22,269 bases of DNA from Clostridium sp. CAG:253 (GCA_000436755.1 FR887340.1:34727-56995); one strand, 5' to 3'. Positions 8,090 through 17,240 are shown, numbered from the stretch's first letter. A program made the numbers and translations. The notes: generated by a model from the letters alone, not told the origin.

Positions 8090-8581
8090 ATGGAAATCGA
8101 AAAAAAATTCAAGGTAAAACAGTTTCCTGACAATCTGGATGGATATGACCAGAAACATATTGAGCAGGGGTATCTCTGCGTAAATCCGGTTGTCAGGATA
8201 AGAAAAAGCAATGACAGATATATTCTTACTTATAAATCACTTGCCGCAGGCAGTGACGATAAGAATACTGATGTCAGAATAAACAATGAAATAGAAGTTT
8301 TCCTGACAAAAGAAGGGTATGAACATCTGAAAGAAAAAGTTGACGATAATCTTATCATCAAGACCAGGTATATTATACCTCTTGAAGATGGACATACAGG
8401 GGAACTTGATGTTTTTAGAGGTGTCCTTGAAGGGCTTTATTTTATTGAAGTAGAGTTTGAGAGTGAAGACGACGCCAAAAATTTTGTACCGCCAGACTGG
8501 TTTGGCGAAAATGTAAGTGATGATAAACGATACGCAAACAGTTATCTCTCAAAGTGTAACGATTTAAGCGTATTTTTATAA
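8090..8581 (+). CDS. CYTH-domain (triphosphate tunnel metalloenzyme) protein
   Basis: CYTH proteins fold as a beta-barrel tunnel that binds triphosphate compounds and divalent metal; known activities include tripolyphosphatase, thiamine triphosphatase and class IV adenylate cyclase. The defining ExExK signature is at the very N-terminus (MEIEKKF: E2, E4, K6). Later charged strands follow in the usual order: VVRIRKSNDRYILTYKS, EIEVFLTKE, KTRYIIPLEDG, GELDVFRG and FIEVEFESEDDA. The 163-residue length is normal for short bacterial members. The substrate cannot be told from sequence. The ATG has AAAGGC about ten bases upstream. It lies between the his operon and nfnAB and may be co-transcribed with either; no functional link is visible. 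Confidence 0.88.
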   Translation: MEIEKKFKVKQFPDNLDGYDQKHIEQGYLCVNPVVRIRKSNDRYILTYKSLAAGSDDKNTDVRINNEIEVFLTKEGYEHLKEKVDDNLIIKTRYIIPLEDGHTGELDVFRGVLEGLYFIEVEFESEDDAKNFVPPDWFGENVSDDKRYANSYLSKCNDLSVFL

Positions 8582-8609
8582 AAAACGAATAAAAAGATGG
8601 AGGCTCATT

Positions 8610-9494
8610 ATGTTTAAGATTTTAAAGAAAGAGTATCTTGCCAATAACATCTGGCTTATGGATGTTGAGGCACCAAGAGTAGCAAAATCATGTCAGCCCG
8701 GACAGTTTGTTATTGTAAAGACAGATGAAGAAGGAGAGAGAATTCCTCTTACGGTTTGCGATTATGATAGAGAAAAAGGAACAGTTACAATAGTATTTCA
8801 GACAGTTGGTGCATCTACAACAGAGATGTCACGCTATGAAGTCGGAGAGAGTTTCATGGATTTTGTAGGTCCTCTCGGATGTGCATCTGAACTTATCGAA
8901 ATGCCTGTAGAAGAATTAAAGAAAGAAAAGCTTTTATTTGTGTGCGGTGGTGTTGGTACAGCACCTGTATATCCACAGGTAAAATGGATGAAAGAGCATG
9001 GCATTGATGTTGATGTAATCATTGGTGCACGTACAAAGGACATCATGATACTTGAAAATGAGATGCGTGAAGTTGCAGGAAATCTTTATATTGCAACAGA
9101 TGACGGTTCTTATGGATTTAAGGGAAATGCATGTGACCAGATAAATGAACTTGTAAAGAACTTAAACAAGACATATACGAGAGTTGTAGCAATTGGACCT
9201 ATGATTATGATGAAATTTGTAGCAATGCTTACAAAAGAGCTTAATATCCCTACAATAGTAAGTATGAACCCTATTATGGTTGATGGAACAGGTATGTGTG
9301 GTGCCTGTCGTCTTAAAGTAGGCGATGAGATTAAATTTGCATGTGTAGACGGACCTGAATTTGATGGACATCTTGTAGATTTTGATCAGGCTATGCGTCG
9401 TCAGAGAATGTATAAAACAGAAGAAGGCAGAGCAATGCTTAAGCTTGAAGAAGGAGATACACATCACGGTGGATGTGGTCAGTGTAACGGCTAA
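8610..9494 (+). CDS. nfnA: NfnA-type FAD/NAD-binding and [2Fe-2S] subunit
   Basis: This is a ferredoxin-reductase-like subunit with an N-terminal FAD domain (CQPGQFVIVKTDEEGERIPLTV, residues 28-49), an NAD-binding domain (VCGGVGTAPVYPQ, 111-123) and a [2Fe-2S] site (C230, C233, C245, with D225 nearby as a possible fourth ligand). In NfnAB such a subunit binds NADH and works with the NADPH-binding large subunit to couple ferredoxin, NADH and NADPH by electron bifurcation. The next gene, 52 bases on, encodes that partner, which supports this reading over dihydroorotate dehydrogenase electron-transfer subunit (PyrK) or sulfide dehydrogenase. The last residues, HHGGCGQC, add two His and two Cys outside the core domain. 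A GGAGG site precedes the ATG. Confidence 0.87.
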   Translation: MFKILKKEYLANNIWLMDVEAPRVAKSCQPGQFVIVKTDEEGERIPLTVCDYDREKGTVTIVFQTVGASTTEMSRYEVGESFMDFVGPLGCASELIEMPVEELKKEKLLFVCGGVGTAPVYPQVKWMKEHGIDVDVIIGARTKDIMILENEMREVAGNLYIATDDGSYGFKGNACDQINELVKNLNKTYTRVVAIGPMIMMKFVAMLTKELNIPTIVSMNPIMVDGTGMCGACRLKVGDEIKFACVDGPEFDGHLVDFDQAMRRQRMYKTEEGRAMLKLEEGDTHHGGCGQCNG

Positions 9495-9546
9495 AAAACA
9501 TCTGTAGAAAAACATAGAGATAGAGTTGTAGAGAAAGGAAAAAATC

Positions 9547-10935
9547 ATGGAAGTTGATGTTATGAAGAGAATTCCTGTTCGTGAGCAGGAACCAAAAGTT
9601 CGTGCAACGAATTTTAAGGAAGTTTGTTTAGGATATGACAAAGAGGAAGCAACAGCAGAAGCAACACGTTGTCTTCAGTGCAAGAATCCACAGTGTGTAA
9701 AGGGATGTCCTGTAAATATAAATATACCTGGATTTATCAGCGAACTTGTAAAAGGAAATGTTGAGGGAGCTTACCAGGTAATCAGTGAGTATTCAGCACT
9801 TCCGGCTGTATGTGGTCGTGTATGTCCACAGGAGAGCCAGTGTGAGTCAAAATGTATCCGCGGAATCAAAGGTGATGCTGTATCTATCGGTAAACTTGAG
9901 AGATATGTTGCTGATACAGCAAGAGAAGAGGGGATCAAACCTGCAAAGGCTGACAGCTTAAACGGAAAGAAAGTTGCAGTTATTGGTTCAGGTCCCGCAG
10001 GACTTACATGTGCAGGGGACCTTGCAAAACTTGGATATGATGTGACAATATTTGAGGCACTTCATAAGGCAGGCGGAGTATTATCTTATGGTATTCCTGA
10101 GTTCCGTCTTCCAAAGAGCAAAGTTGTAGATAAGGAAGTTGAGAACGTAAAATCACTTGGAGTAAAGATTGAGACAGACGTTGTAGTAGGAAAAGCTGTT
10201 ACAATTGATGAACTCTTAAATGACGAAGGTTTTGATGCAGTATTCGTTGGTTCAGGAGCAGGTCTTCCAAGATTTATGGGTATTCCGGGAGAGGATGCAA
10301 ACGGTGTATTCTCAGCAAATGAGTACCTTACAAGAAGCAATCTTATGAAAGCTTTTGATGAAAATTATGATACTCCAATCATTCCGGGAAATAAAGTTGC
10401 TGTAGTCGGTGGTGGAAACGTTGCAATGGATGCAGCCAGAACAGCACTTCGTCTCGGCGCAGATGTACATATTGTATATCGTCGTAGTGAGGCAGAGCTT
10501 CCAGCCAGAGTTGAAGAGGTACATCATGCAAAAGAAGAGGGAATCAATTTTGAACTTCTTACAAATCCTGTAGAAATTCTTGAGGACGAAGAGGGAAATG
10601 TTAAGGGAATGAAGTGCATCCGCATGGAACTTGGAGAGCCTGATGAATCAGGAAGAAGAAGACCTGTAGAGATTGAGGGTTCTGAGTTTGTACTTGATGT
10701 TGACACCGTTATTATGTCACTCGGAACAAGTCCTAACCCACTTATCTCATCAACAACAAAGGGACTTGAAATCAACAAGAGAAAATGTATCGTTGCTGAG
10801 GAAGAGACAGGAAAGACATCTAAGGCAGCTGTATATGCAGGCGGAGACGCTGTTACGGGAGCAGCTACGGTTATTCTTGCAATGGGTGCAGGTAAGGCAG
10901 CAGCTAAGGGAATTCATGAATTTTTAAGTAAATAA
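9547..10935 (+). CDS. nfnB: NfnB-type large subunit (GltA/glutamate-synthase-small-chain-like oxidoreductase)
   Basis: The product (462 residues) is a flavoprotein of the glutamate synthase small-chain family. Cysteines for two [4Fe-4S] clusters are visible: C42, C45, C50, C54 and C89, C93, C99, C103. Then come a dinucleotide fold, VAVIGSGPAGL (145-153), and a second one, VAVVGGGNVAMDAARTA (near 288), then a C-terminal FAD segment, VYAGGDAVTGAATVILAMGAGKAAA. The pairing with nfnA suggests an NADH-dependent ferredoxin:NADP oxidoreductase. Databases often name this protein GltA, 'NADPH-dependent glutamate synthase', but there is no large GOGAT subunit here. AAAGGA lies 7 bases before the ATG at 9547. 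An internal ATG at 9562 is possible but less well placed. A terminator follows. Confidence 0.88.
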   Translation: MEVDVMKRIPVREQEPKVRATNFKEVCLGYDKEEATAEATRCLQCKNPQCVKGCPVNINIPGFISELVKGNVEGAYQVISEYSALPAVCGRVCPQESQCESKCIRGIKGDAVSIGKLERYVADTAREEGIKPAKADSLNGKKVAVIGSGPAGLTCAGDLAKLGYDVTIFEALHKAGGVLSYGIPEFRLPKSKVVDKEVENVKSLGVKIETDVVVGKAVTIDELLNDEGFDAVFVGSGAGLPRFMGIPGEDANGVFSANEYLTRSNLMKAFDENYDTPIIPGNKVAVVGGGNVAMDAARTALRLGADVHIVYRRSEAELPARVEEVHHAKEEGINFELLTNPVEILEDEEGNVKGMKCIRMELGEPDESGRRRPVEIEGSEFVLDVDTVIMSLGTSPNPLISSTTKGLEINKRKCIVAEEETGKTSKAAVYAGGDAVTGAATVILAMGAGKAAAKGIHEFLSK

Positions 10936-10963
10936 TAAGTGCATTTAATATATGCATATTGAG

Positions 10964-11018
10964 CAGACAGACTTTGAAATATTTTCATATGAAAATTAAA
11001 AAGTCTGTCTGTTTTTTT
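10964..11018 (+). terminator. Strong intrinsic terminator after nfnB
   Basis: CAGACAGACTTT (10964-10975) pairs perfectly with AAAGTCTGTCTG (11000-11011), followed by seven T. Inside the stem is a further perfect 16-base palindrome (10981-10996, ATTTTCATATGAAAAT) that can extend the hairpin. On the minus strand no T run follows, so it should act only on the nfnAB transcript. Confidence 0.92.
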
Positions 11019-11574
11019 GATTAAGTACATTGATAAAAGAAGCAGTATTTTCATAAAAATATTAAAAAAGTTCGCAAACAACGATAAACAGGGGGATTGA
11101 GACAGTTTGTACCCCGAAAATATGTGAATTATGACCAAAAAAAATAAGTCAAATAATACAATATATACAAAAAATAATATTCTATAAAAATATATAATGT
11201 CGAAAAGTTAAAAGAATCGGTGTGATATTTAGATATTCTCAATATTGTTCTAAAGTTAATGCTTTGTTACCATATATTCAGAAAATCTCTTAGTTCTGAG
11301 GTATCTAATTGTTCTAAAAAATCTGTGAGATTTTAGTACAAGATAAATATCAGTGAGAAAATTCTACATAAAATAAAAATCAATTTAGCAGTAAATTACC
11401 CGTAAAATCATAAAGTTTTCAAAAAAATTCCCATCTTTTTATTGAGAGTAAACAAAGAGAGTAAAAAAAATGAGAAAGGAGACATACATAAATTTATACA
11501 GTTTAAGATGAGAACAACAGGTAGGATTTGACACGGAACAGGAGATTTTCAATAGGAAGAAATGGAGGAAAAAG
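11019..11574 (+). other. Long AT-rich intergenic region upstream of the DUF5688 gene
   Basis: No gene of credible length is present in these 556 bases. I see a possible pseudoknot (11075-11115), a small hairpin (AAAATCT, GTG, AGATTTT near 11319-11335) and a 12-of-15 match to the CodY box consensus at 11273-11287 that could be chance in such AT-rich DNA. A TATAAT at 11193-11198 lacks a good -35, and TTGACA at 11528-11533 lacks a good -10. Two tiny overlapping frames (11470-11511 and 11508-11531) are unsupported. No known riboswitch was recognised. Confidence 0.4.
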
Positions 11575-12483
11575 ATGAAATATTTTGAGTTTATTGATGA
11601 AATGGCAAAAAGAGTAAAAATGTGCTTTGATAAGGAGGTATCAGTAGAAGTTCACAAGGTCGTAAAAAATAATTCGATGGAATATGACTCGCTTATAATT
11701 AATGAGCCGGGGAGAAATGTTACTCCTAATTTTTATTTGCAGGGCATGTACAGCAGATATGTTGACGGTATCGGATTAGACAGTCTTGTGTCAGAGATAG
11801 TACAAAAATATGAAAGTGCATATGACAGTGAAAAATATGAAAATTTGTCATTAGATTATGCTGACTGTCAGGAGAAAATAGTAATGAGGCTTATATCGTT
11901 TGAAAAGAATAAAAAGATGCTTGAGGAGACGCCGTATATCCCCTTTCTTGATATGGCAGTAGTATTTTATTTTCTGGCAGATAATGATCAGAATGGTATT
12001 GCATCCATAAGAATAACAAATGAAATTATGAATGATTGGAAAACGGATGTTAAGGAACTATATACTCTTGCTTCGGATAATTCAAAAAGAATTTTTGAAG
12101 AAAAAGTTATGCCGATGAGCAAAATGTTTGAAGAGTTTAATATTGATATCAGTAAAATACGTTCTGAAGAAGCTAATCGAATTTATGAAGAACGCAGTGA
12201 ACCGTATGTTGTTACAAACAATATAGGTATAAATGGGGCAAGCGTAATATTATATCCTGATATGCTGAGGGAGATAGCGGCAAAATTAGGCGGAGACTTT
12301 TATGTTCTTCCGAGCAGCATTCATGAGGTTCTTGTAGTATCGGCAAGTGAAGATGTCGATGAAAAGAGCCTAAAAAAGATGGTGGAAGATATTAACAGGA
12401 ATTATCTTCTGCCGGATGAATATTTGTCAGACAATGTGTACAAATACAATTTAATATACAATTCATTGGAGATGATAGCATAA
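11575..12483 (+). CDS. DUF5688 family protein
   Basis: The 302-residue product resembles the DUF5688 family, mainly found in Lachnospiraceae and of unknown function. Its N-terminus has the expected layout: MKYFEFIDEMAKRV, VEVHKVVKNNSMEYDSL, then GRNVTPNFYLQGMYSRYVDG. A middle helical segment follows, then a C-terminal half with NNIGINGASVILYPDMLREI and GGDFYVLPSSIHEVLVV. There is no signal peptide and no membrane segment, so it is probably cytoplasmic. The start is clear: GGAGG at 11564-11568 lies 6 bases before the ATG. It lies 29 bases upstream of the large secreted protein, so the two are likely co-transcribed. The family call rests on recognition by eye. Confidence 0.8.
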   Translation: MKYFEFIDEMAKRVKMCFDKEVSVEVHKVVKNNSMEYDSLIINEPGRNVTPNFYLQGMYSRYVDGIGLDSLVSEIVQKYESAYDSEKYENLSLDYADCQEKIVMRLISFEKNKKMLEETPYIPFLDMAVVFYFLADNDQNGIASIRITNEIMNDWKTDVKELYTLASDNSKRIFEEKVMPMSKMFEEFNIDISKIRSEEANRIYEERSEPYVVTNNIGINGASVILYPDMLREIAAKLGGDFYVLPSSIHEVLVVSASEDVDEKSLKKMVEDINRNYLLPDEYLSDNVYKYNLIYNSLEMIA

Positions 12484-12512
12484 TAACCAGAGAAAACAAA
12501 AAGGAGAAAAAT

Positions 12513-15500
12513 ATGGAGAGAATAAAAAAGATAATAAAGAATCTGTTTTTTGCCGTTATGTTGCTGGCGATAACAATATCAGACGGTTCATTTGCAAACA
12601 TAAAAAAGGTAAAGGCTGCCGAAACGCAGACTCATCAATATCTTGTAGTTATAAACAAGCCACATGTACTGCAAGGGGGACTGGAGGGACTGATTGACGG
12701 TCTGGCATCAAGCAACAGTGGGATAAAAAAGATTGATGACAGTTCGTATCTGCAGGTGGATATGTTGAGTACAACAGATTTTGCGGCACAATATAAGTCA
12801 ATTGTCGGTGCTATAGACAGTTCAACTGTATACAGAAATGGTTATCATATAAAATCAAGTGTGGCATGTGGACCGGGTATTACAAGCAGAGCAGAAGAAG
12901 TGCCGCTTGATACTGCAAAAAGCATGATATTTGGTGATAGCAGCAGTCATAGAGCACTTTTTATCAGGTGGGAATGTGACCATATAACTGATTCATCAAA
13001 GTGGGCATTGACATCGGCTGCCACATGTCAGCATGGAAATGAGTATGCTTGTTTGACATGTGGTGCGACAAAATCGGAGACTTATAAGATAGCACATGAC
13101 TATTCGATTAGATATAATGCGGCTACATGTGCTGAGTTGGTTGTTTATAAGTGTACAATGTGCAACAGTACAATAACTACAGGAGAATACGGTGCACATA
13201 ACTGGGCTGAAAAAAAGGCTGCGACATGTACCAGCCGCAGGATTTTATATTGTAAAACATGTGGGAACACAAAAGAGGATGGAGATGTGACAGCACATAA
13301 ATATGTTTCGGATAAAGTTGTTGCACCTACAGCGGTTTCAAAGGGGTATACGAGACATTCATGTGTATGCGGTGCGTATTATGATGATAAATTTACATAT
13401 AAGATTGAGTATGATGCTAATGGTGGTGTTGGGAATATAGGAAGCCAGATCGTAAATTATGATTCAAATGAAGTTTTAAAACAGAATACCTTTGCAAAAG
13501 AAGGTTGTTATTTTACAGGCTGGAATACAAAAGAGGACGGAACGGGAACAAGTTATAAAGACGGACAGGCAGTAAAAAATATCTCAACATCGACAGTGAG
13601 ATTATATGCACAATGGAAAAAGTGTAAGTACATTGTTACATGTGTTGACTGTTATGAAGACGGAAGTGTAATTGACAGTATCAATAATAACAAAACAATG
13701 GAGGTTGAAAGCGGTGAGATGGTTTCAGGTGAAAATTTTGGAAAAGATGATGCATTAGGTGCATATTATCCGGGATTACGTTATTTATACAGTGATGCTG
13801 CTATAACCGTTTCGGGGGCTGTTAGTGTAAAGAGATATTTTAAAAATTTTAAAAAATACGGATTGACGGAAGCCGTAATCGCAGGAGATACGTTGGAAAA
13901 AGTGTCGGGAAAATCAGAGGATATAATAATTCCTGATGAAATCAAAGTAATAGGGGAAGGAGCTTTTGAGGGAAATACTGATGTTAAAACAGTAGAAATA
14001 AAAAACGGAACCTTGACAAAAATAGGAGATAAAGCATTTGAAAACTGTACAGGTTTGAAAAAGATAATTCTGCCATATTCGGTAAAAAGTATTGGAAAGG
14101 ACGCTTTTAAAGGTTGCACTTCTTTGGAGATGATAGAAATTAAAAATCCGGAATGCAAAATTGATGAGTCATATGACACAATTCCGGAAAAGACGAAAAT
14201 AAGAGGGTTTTCAGGGTCTTCGGCTCAGACATATTCAAAGAAAAATCATAAAGCTTTTGAGAATATAACAATTATTTATGATGATTTCTTTTGTGATGAG
14301 ATATATCTGAACAAGTTCTCAATACCAGATGATGTTGAGACAATAGGTGACAATGCATTCAAAGAATGTGGCAATCTGAAGGAAATAAATCTCGGAAAGA
14401 TAAAATCAATAGGAAAAAGTGCATTTGAGAACTGTGTATCGTTAGAGTATGGTAGGGATTTTTCAAAAAAACAGACAGGAGTCTTAATAATACCTGCTTC
14501 AGTGAAAAAAATCGGAGAGAGAGCCTTTTTTAATGATAAAAAGATAGCTCAAATGAAATTTGAGGGAAAGGATACAAATATTGAAGATAAGACGGCAATA
14601 GATGAAAATACTTTTATAGGATGCTATGCGGGAAGTCCGGTATATGATTTTGCAAAAGAAAACGGATATAAAATTGTTTTACTTGTCGGATTTGATGATG
14701 AAACAAAATTAGAGATAACAGGAGATTATAAGAACAATACTGAGATAAAAGCAGTCATAATCGGAGATGAGATAAATAAGATAGACGAGTTTGCATTTGC
14801 AGGCTGCACAGGATTAGAGTATGTAGGAATTACGTCAGAAAATAGCATAATAAAAGAAATAAAAATAGGCAATTCGGCATTTTTAAACTGCAGTATGCTT
14901 GAAAAGTTTGAATGCGATGAAAATATTGAAATTTCTGTGATTGAAGATAATTCGTTTTCAGGTTGTGACAATCTAAAAGAACTTGTCATCGGTAATCCTA
15001 ATTGTGTTATATCAGATAAGGAAAAGACAATCAGTGATAACACTGAGATAAAAGGATGGAGCAATTCAACGGTAAGAACATATTGTGAGAAAAATAATAA
15101 GAAGTTTGGTCAGATAGGTATTTCATATATTATAGGTTTTAATAAACAAGGTGGAGCTGGAGGTGAAGAATTAATATATGCGTATCCGGGAATGAATATG
15201 CCGGCTGTAATTTCACCTGAAAAGGCAGGGTATGTCTTTAAGGGATATTATAACGGAGACAGGCAGTATTATAATGCATCGGGAGAGTTTGTTTTAGGGG
15301 AAGAATTAAAAACAGAAGAGGATATGATTGGTGACAAAGCTCTTGAAGCAGTATGGAGTGCAGAAAAATACAATGTTTTATTTGATGCAAACGGGGCCAA
15401 AGGAAATATGAGTATGTTAAAAGATGTTGAGTATGACAGCGAATTTTTGGCACCGGACAGTGAGTTTATGATGGAGGGATATCATTTTACCGGATGGAGT

Positions 15501-17219
15501 GTCTCAGAAAATGGACAGGCTGGCATTTACAAAGCCGGAGATAAAATAAAAAATCTCACTCAGAATGGAGGACAGACTGTAAAACTTTATGCACAGTGGG
15601 ATGAAAATTCTTATAGTATAGAATATAATTTGAACGGCGGTGTAGGAAAAATACCTGAAAGTGTATCTGTATTATATAATGACAATTACATTATACCTGA
15701 AAATCAGGGAACAAAGGAATATTATGTATTTGCGGGATGGAATACAAGATATGACGGAAGAGGAGAAAGTTTTAGTGCAGGGCAGCATGTAAAACAGCTT
15801 TCTGAAATACAGGATGAAAAGATAATACTTTATGCACAGTGGAAACCTGTTATGTATAATATTTATTTAAATCCTGACGGCGGAGAATTATCATACAGTG
15901 AAAATTCATTGCAGTATAATTGCGAAACGGAAGATTTTGAAATAAAAGAACCAAAGAAACATGGGTACGAATTTATCGGATGGAGTGAAGCTGGTAGTGA
16001 TAAATTAAGTAAAAAGGTCATAATAAAGAAAGGCTCACACGGTGATATAAAATTAAATGCCAACTATAAACCGGCAGAATACAGTGTCAAATTTGAGACA
16101 AACGGAGGTGCTTTTAAAGACAATTCTAAAGTGGTAAAAACATATAAATTTGGAGATAATATCAATCTGCCTACAGATGTAGAAAGACAGAATTATATTT
16201 TTAAGGGCTGGAGTATATATCAAAATTCAAATAATGCAGATGTTACAAGAATTATTTCAAATGATACGGGAGATAAGATTTTTTATGCTGTATGGGTTCC
16301 AGCAAGTTATAATATTACTTATGTAACAGATGGCGGAAGTATAGAAGATGCACAAAAAGCAACAGCGTATTTATACGGAACAGGTACAAGACTTCCGGAG
16401 AATGTAACAAAAAAGGGATATAGTTTTGCGGGCTGGTATCTGAATGAGAAGTGCACAGGGCAAATGGTAACGACAATTACTGCAAGTGATACCGGGGATA
16501 AGAAGTTTTATGCAAAATGGCTGCCTGATGAAAAAAATGATTTTAACACACCTGTACCGACTGAAAGCAGCCAACCGGAGCAGAGTATGACACCATTGGA
16601 GAGTAATAAGCCACAGGAAAGCTTAGCACCGGATATGGATAATGAACAGGGAGGGACAATATCGCCAAGTCCTACAGTAAGCAATGAACCGGTGACTAGT
16701 CAGGAACCAGGACAATCAACAAATGAACCGTTTGACATAACAACATCCAGACCACATCAATCGCAGGGGACAGGTAAAGGAGAGAATAAAAATAATAGCA
16801 CAAATAAATCCAAGAGTATTTTTAAGTACAGTAACTACAATAAGAAAAGAAAAACAGTTACACTAAAGAGAGTACGCAATAAAAAGATTAAAAAAGCTGT
16901 AGTTCCTGCTACTGTAAAATACAAGGGCACAAAATATAAAATTACGGTTATTTCTTCAGGCGCATTTAAAAACTGTAAAAAAATCAAAAATGTTACTATA
17001 GGAAAAAATGTAAAATTAATAGGCAAAAATTGTTTCCAAAATTGCCATAAATTGAAAAAGATAACCGTAAAATCAAAGATTTTGCGAAAGACAGGTAAAA
17101 ACTCATTAAAGAAAACAAACAGAAAACTTAAAATAGTATGTAATAAGAAAAAAATAAAGAAATACAGAAAAATATTTAAAAATAAGGGAAATAAAACATA
17201 CAGAGTAATAAAAAAATAA
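12513..17219 (+). CDS. Large secreted protein with Cys/His repeats, InlB-type B-repeats and BspA-type leucine-rich repeats
   Basis: This 1568-residue protein begins with a signal peptide (basic MERIKKIIKN, hydrophobic LFFAVMLLAI, likely cut after VKA at 35). In order: a unique region (37-150); Cys/His repeats (155-290); one InlB B-repeat (about 296-367); a MucBP-like segment (about 370-445); BspA-type LRRs (about 450-870) of the pattern IxxIGxxAFxxCxxLKxIxI, with caps at about 564, 706 and 848; six more B-repeats (about 871-1337), recognised by F.GW and Y A.W; a Pro/Ser/Thr/Gln-rich linker (1338-1430); and a lysine-rich basic LRR tail (1436-1568). No LPXTG or C-terminal membrane anchor is present. 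Proteins of this architecture are cell-surface or secreted and often adhesive, but its ligand is unknown. AAGGAG lies 6 bases before the ATG. No clear terminator follows. Confidence 0.88.
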   Translation: MERIKKIIKNLFFAVMLLAITISDGSFANIKKVKAAETQTHQYLVVINKPHVLQGGLEGLIDGLASSNSGIKKIDDSSYLQVDMLSTTDFAAQYKSIVGAIDSSTVYRNGYHIKSSVACGPGITSRAEEVPLDTAKSMIFGDSSSHRALFIRWECDHITDSSKWALTSAATCQHGNEYACLTCGATKSETYKIAHDYSIRYNAATCAELVVYKCTMCNSTITTGEYGAHNWAEKKAATCTSRRILYCKTCGNTKEDGDVTAHKYVSDKVVAPTAVSKGYTRHSCVCGAYYDDKFTYKIEYDANGGVGNIGSQIVNYDSNEVLKQNTFAKEGCYFTGWNTKEDGTGTSYKDGQAVKNISTSTVRLYAQWKKCKYIVTCVDCYEDGSVIDSINNNKTMEVESGEMVSGENFGKDDALGAYYPGLRYLYSDAAITVSGAVSVKRYFKNFKKYGLTEAVIAGDTLEKVSGKSEDIIIPDEIKVIGEGAFEGNTDVKTVEIKNGTLTKIGDKAFENCTGLKKIILPYSVKSIGKDAFKGCTSLEMIEIKNPECKIDESYDTIPEKTKIRGFSGSSAQTYSKKNHKAFENITIIYDDFFCDEIYLNKFSIPDDVETIGDNAFKECGNLKEINLGKIKSIGKSAFENCVSLEYGRDFSKKQTGVLIIPASVKKIGERAFFNDKKIAQMKFEGKDTNIEDKTAIDENTFIGCYAGSPVYDFAKENGYKIVLLVGFDDETKLEITGDYKNNTEIKAVIIGDEINKIDEFAFAGCTGLEYVGITSENSIIKEIKIGNSAFLNCSMLEKFECDENIEISVIEDNSFSGCDNLKELVIGNPNCVISDKEKTISDNTEIKGWSNSTVRTYCEKNNKKFGQIGISYIIGFNKQGGAGGEELIYAYPGMNMPAVISPEKAGYVFKGYYNGDRQYYNASGEFVLGEELKTEEDMIGDKALEAVWSAEKYNVLFDANGAKGNMSMLKDVEYDSEFLAPDSEFMMEGYHFTGWSVSENGQAGIYKAGDKIKNLTQNGGQTVKLYAQWDENSYSIEYNLNGGVGKIPESVSVLYNDNYIIPENQGTKEYYVFAGWNTRYDGRGESFSAGQHVKQLSEIQDEKIILYAQWKPVMYNIYLNPDGGELSYSENSLQYNCETEDFEIKEPKKHGYEFIGWSEAGSDKLSKKVIIKKGSHGDIKLNANYKPAEYSVKFETNGGAFKDNSKVVKTYKFGDNINLPTDVERQNYIFKGWSIYQNSNNADVTRIISNDTGDKIFYAVWVPASYNITYVTDGGSIEDAQKATAYLYGTGTRLPENVTKKGYSFAGWYLNEKCTGQMVTTITASDTGDKKFYAKWLPDEKNDFNTPVPTESSQPEQSMTPLESNKPQESLAPDMDNEQGGTISPSPTVSNEPVTSQEPGQSTNEPFDITTSRPHQSQGTGKGENKNNSTNKSKSIFKYSNYNKKRKTVTLKRVRNKKIKKAVVPATVKYKGTKYKITVISSGAFKNCKKIKNVTIGKNVKLIGKNCFQNCHKLKKITVKSKILRKTGKNSLKKTNRKLKIVCNKKKIKKYRKIFKNKGNKTYRVIKK

Positions 17220-17240
17220 TAAATTGGGATAATAAAAAAA

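Noticed and set aside
10673..10927. 84-residue plus-strand frame inside nfnB
   Set aside because: Out-of-frame shadow of a well-supported conserved gene, with no ribosome binding site or family features.
11273..11287. CodY box
   Set aside because: A 12-of-15 match in very AT-rich DNA is weak evidence, with no second site and no clear promoter nearby.
11470..11531. Two overlapping tiny frames (13 and 7 residues) as leader peptides
   Set aside because: No clear ribosome binding site, no run of one amino acid and no attenuator hairpin follows.
11528..11556. TTGACA promoter just before the DUF5688 gene
   Set aside because: The -10 at correct spacing is AATAGG, and transcription would start inside the ribosome binding site.
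17220..17240. Terminator for the secreted-protein gene
   Set aside because: No hairpin with a T run on the plus strand; the A run here belongs to the T run ending the minus-strand tRNA transcript.
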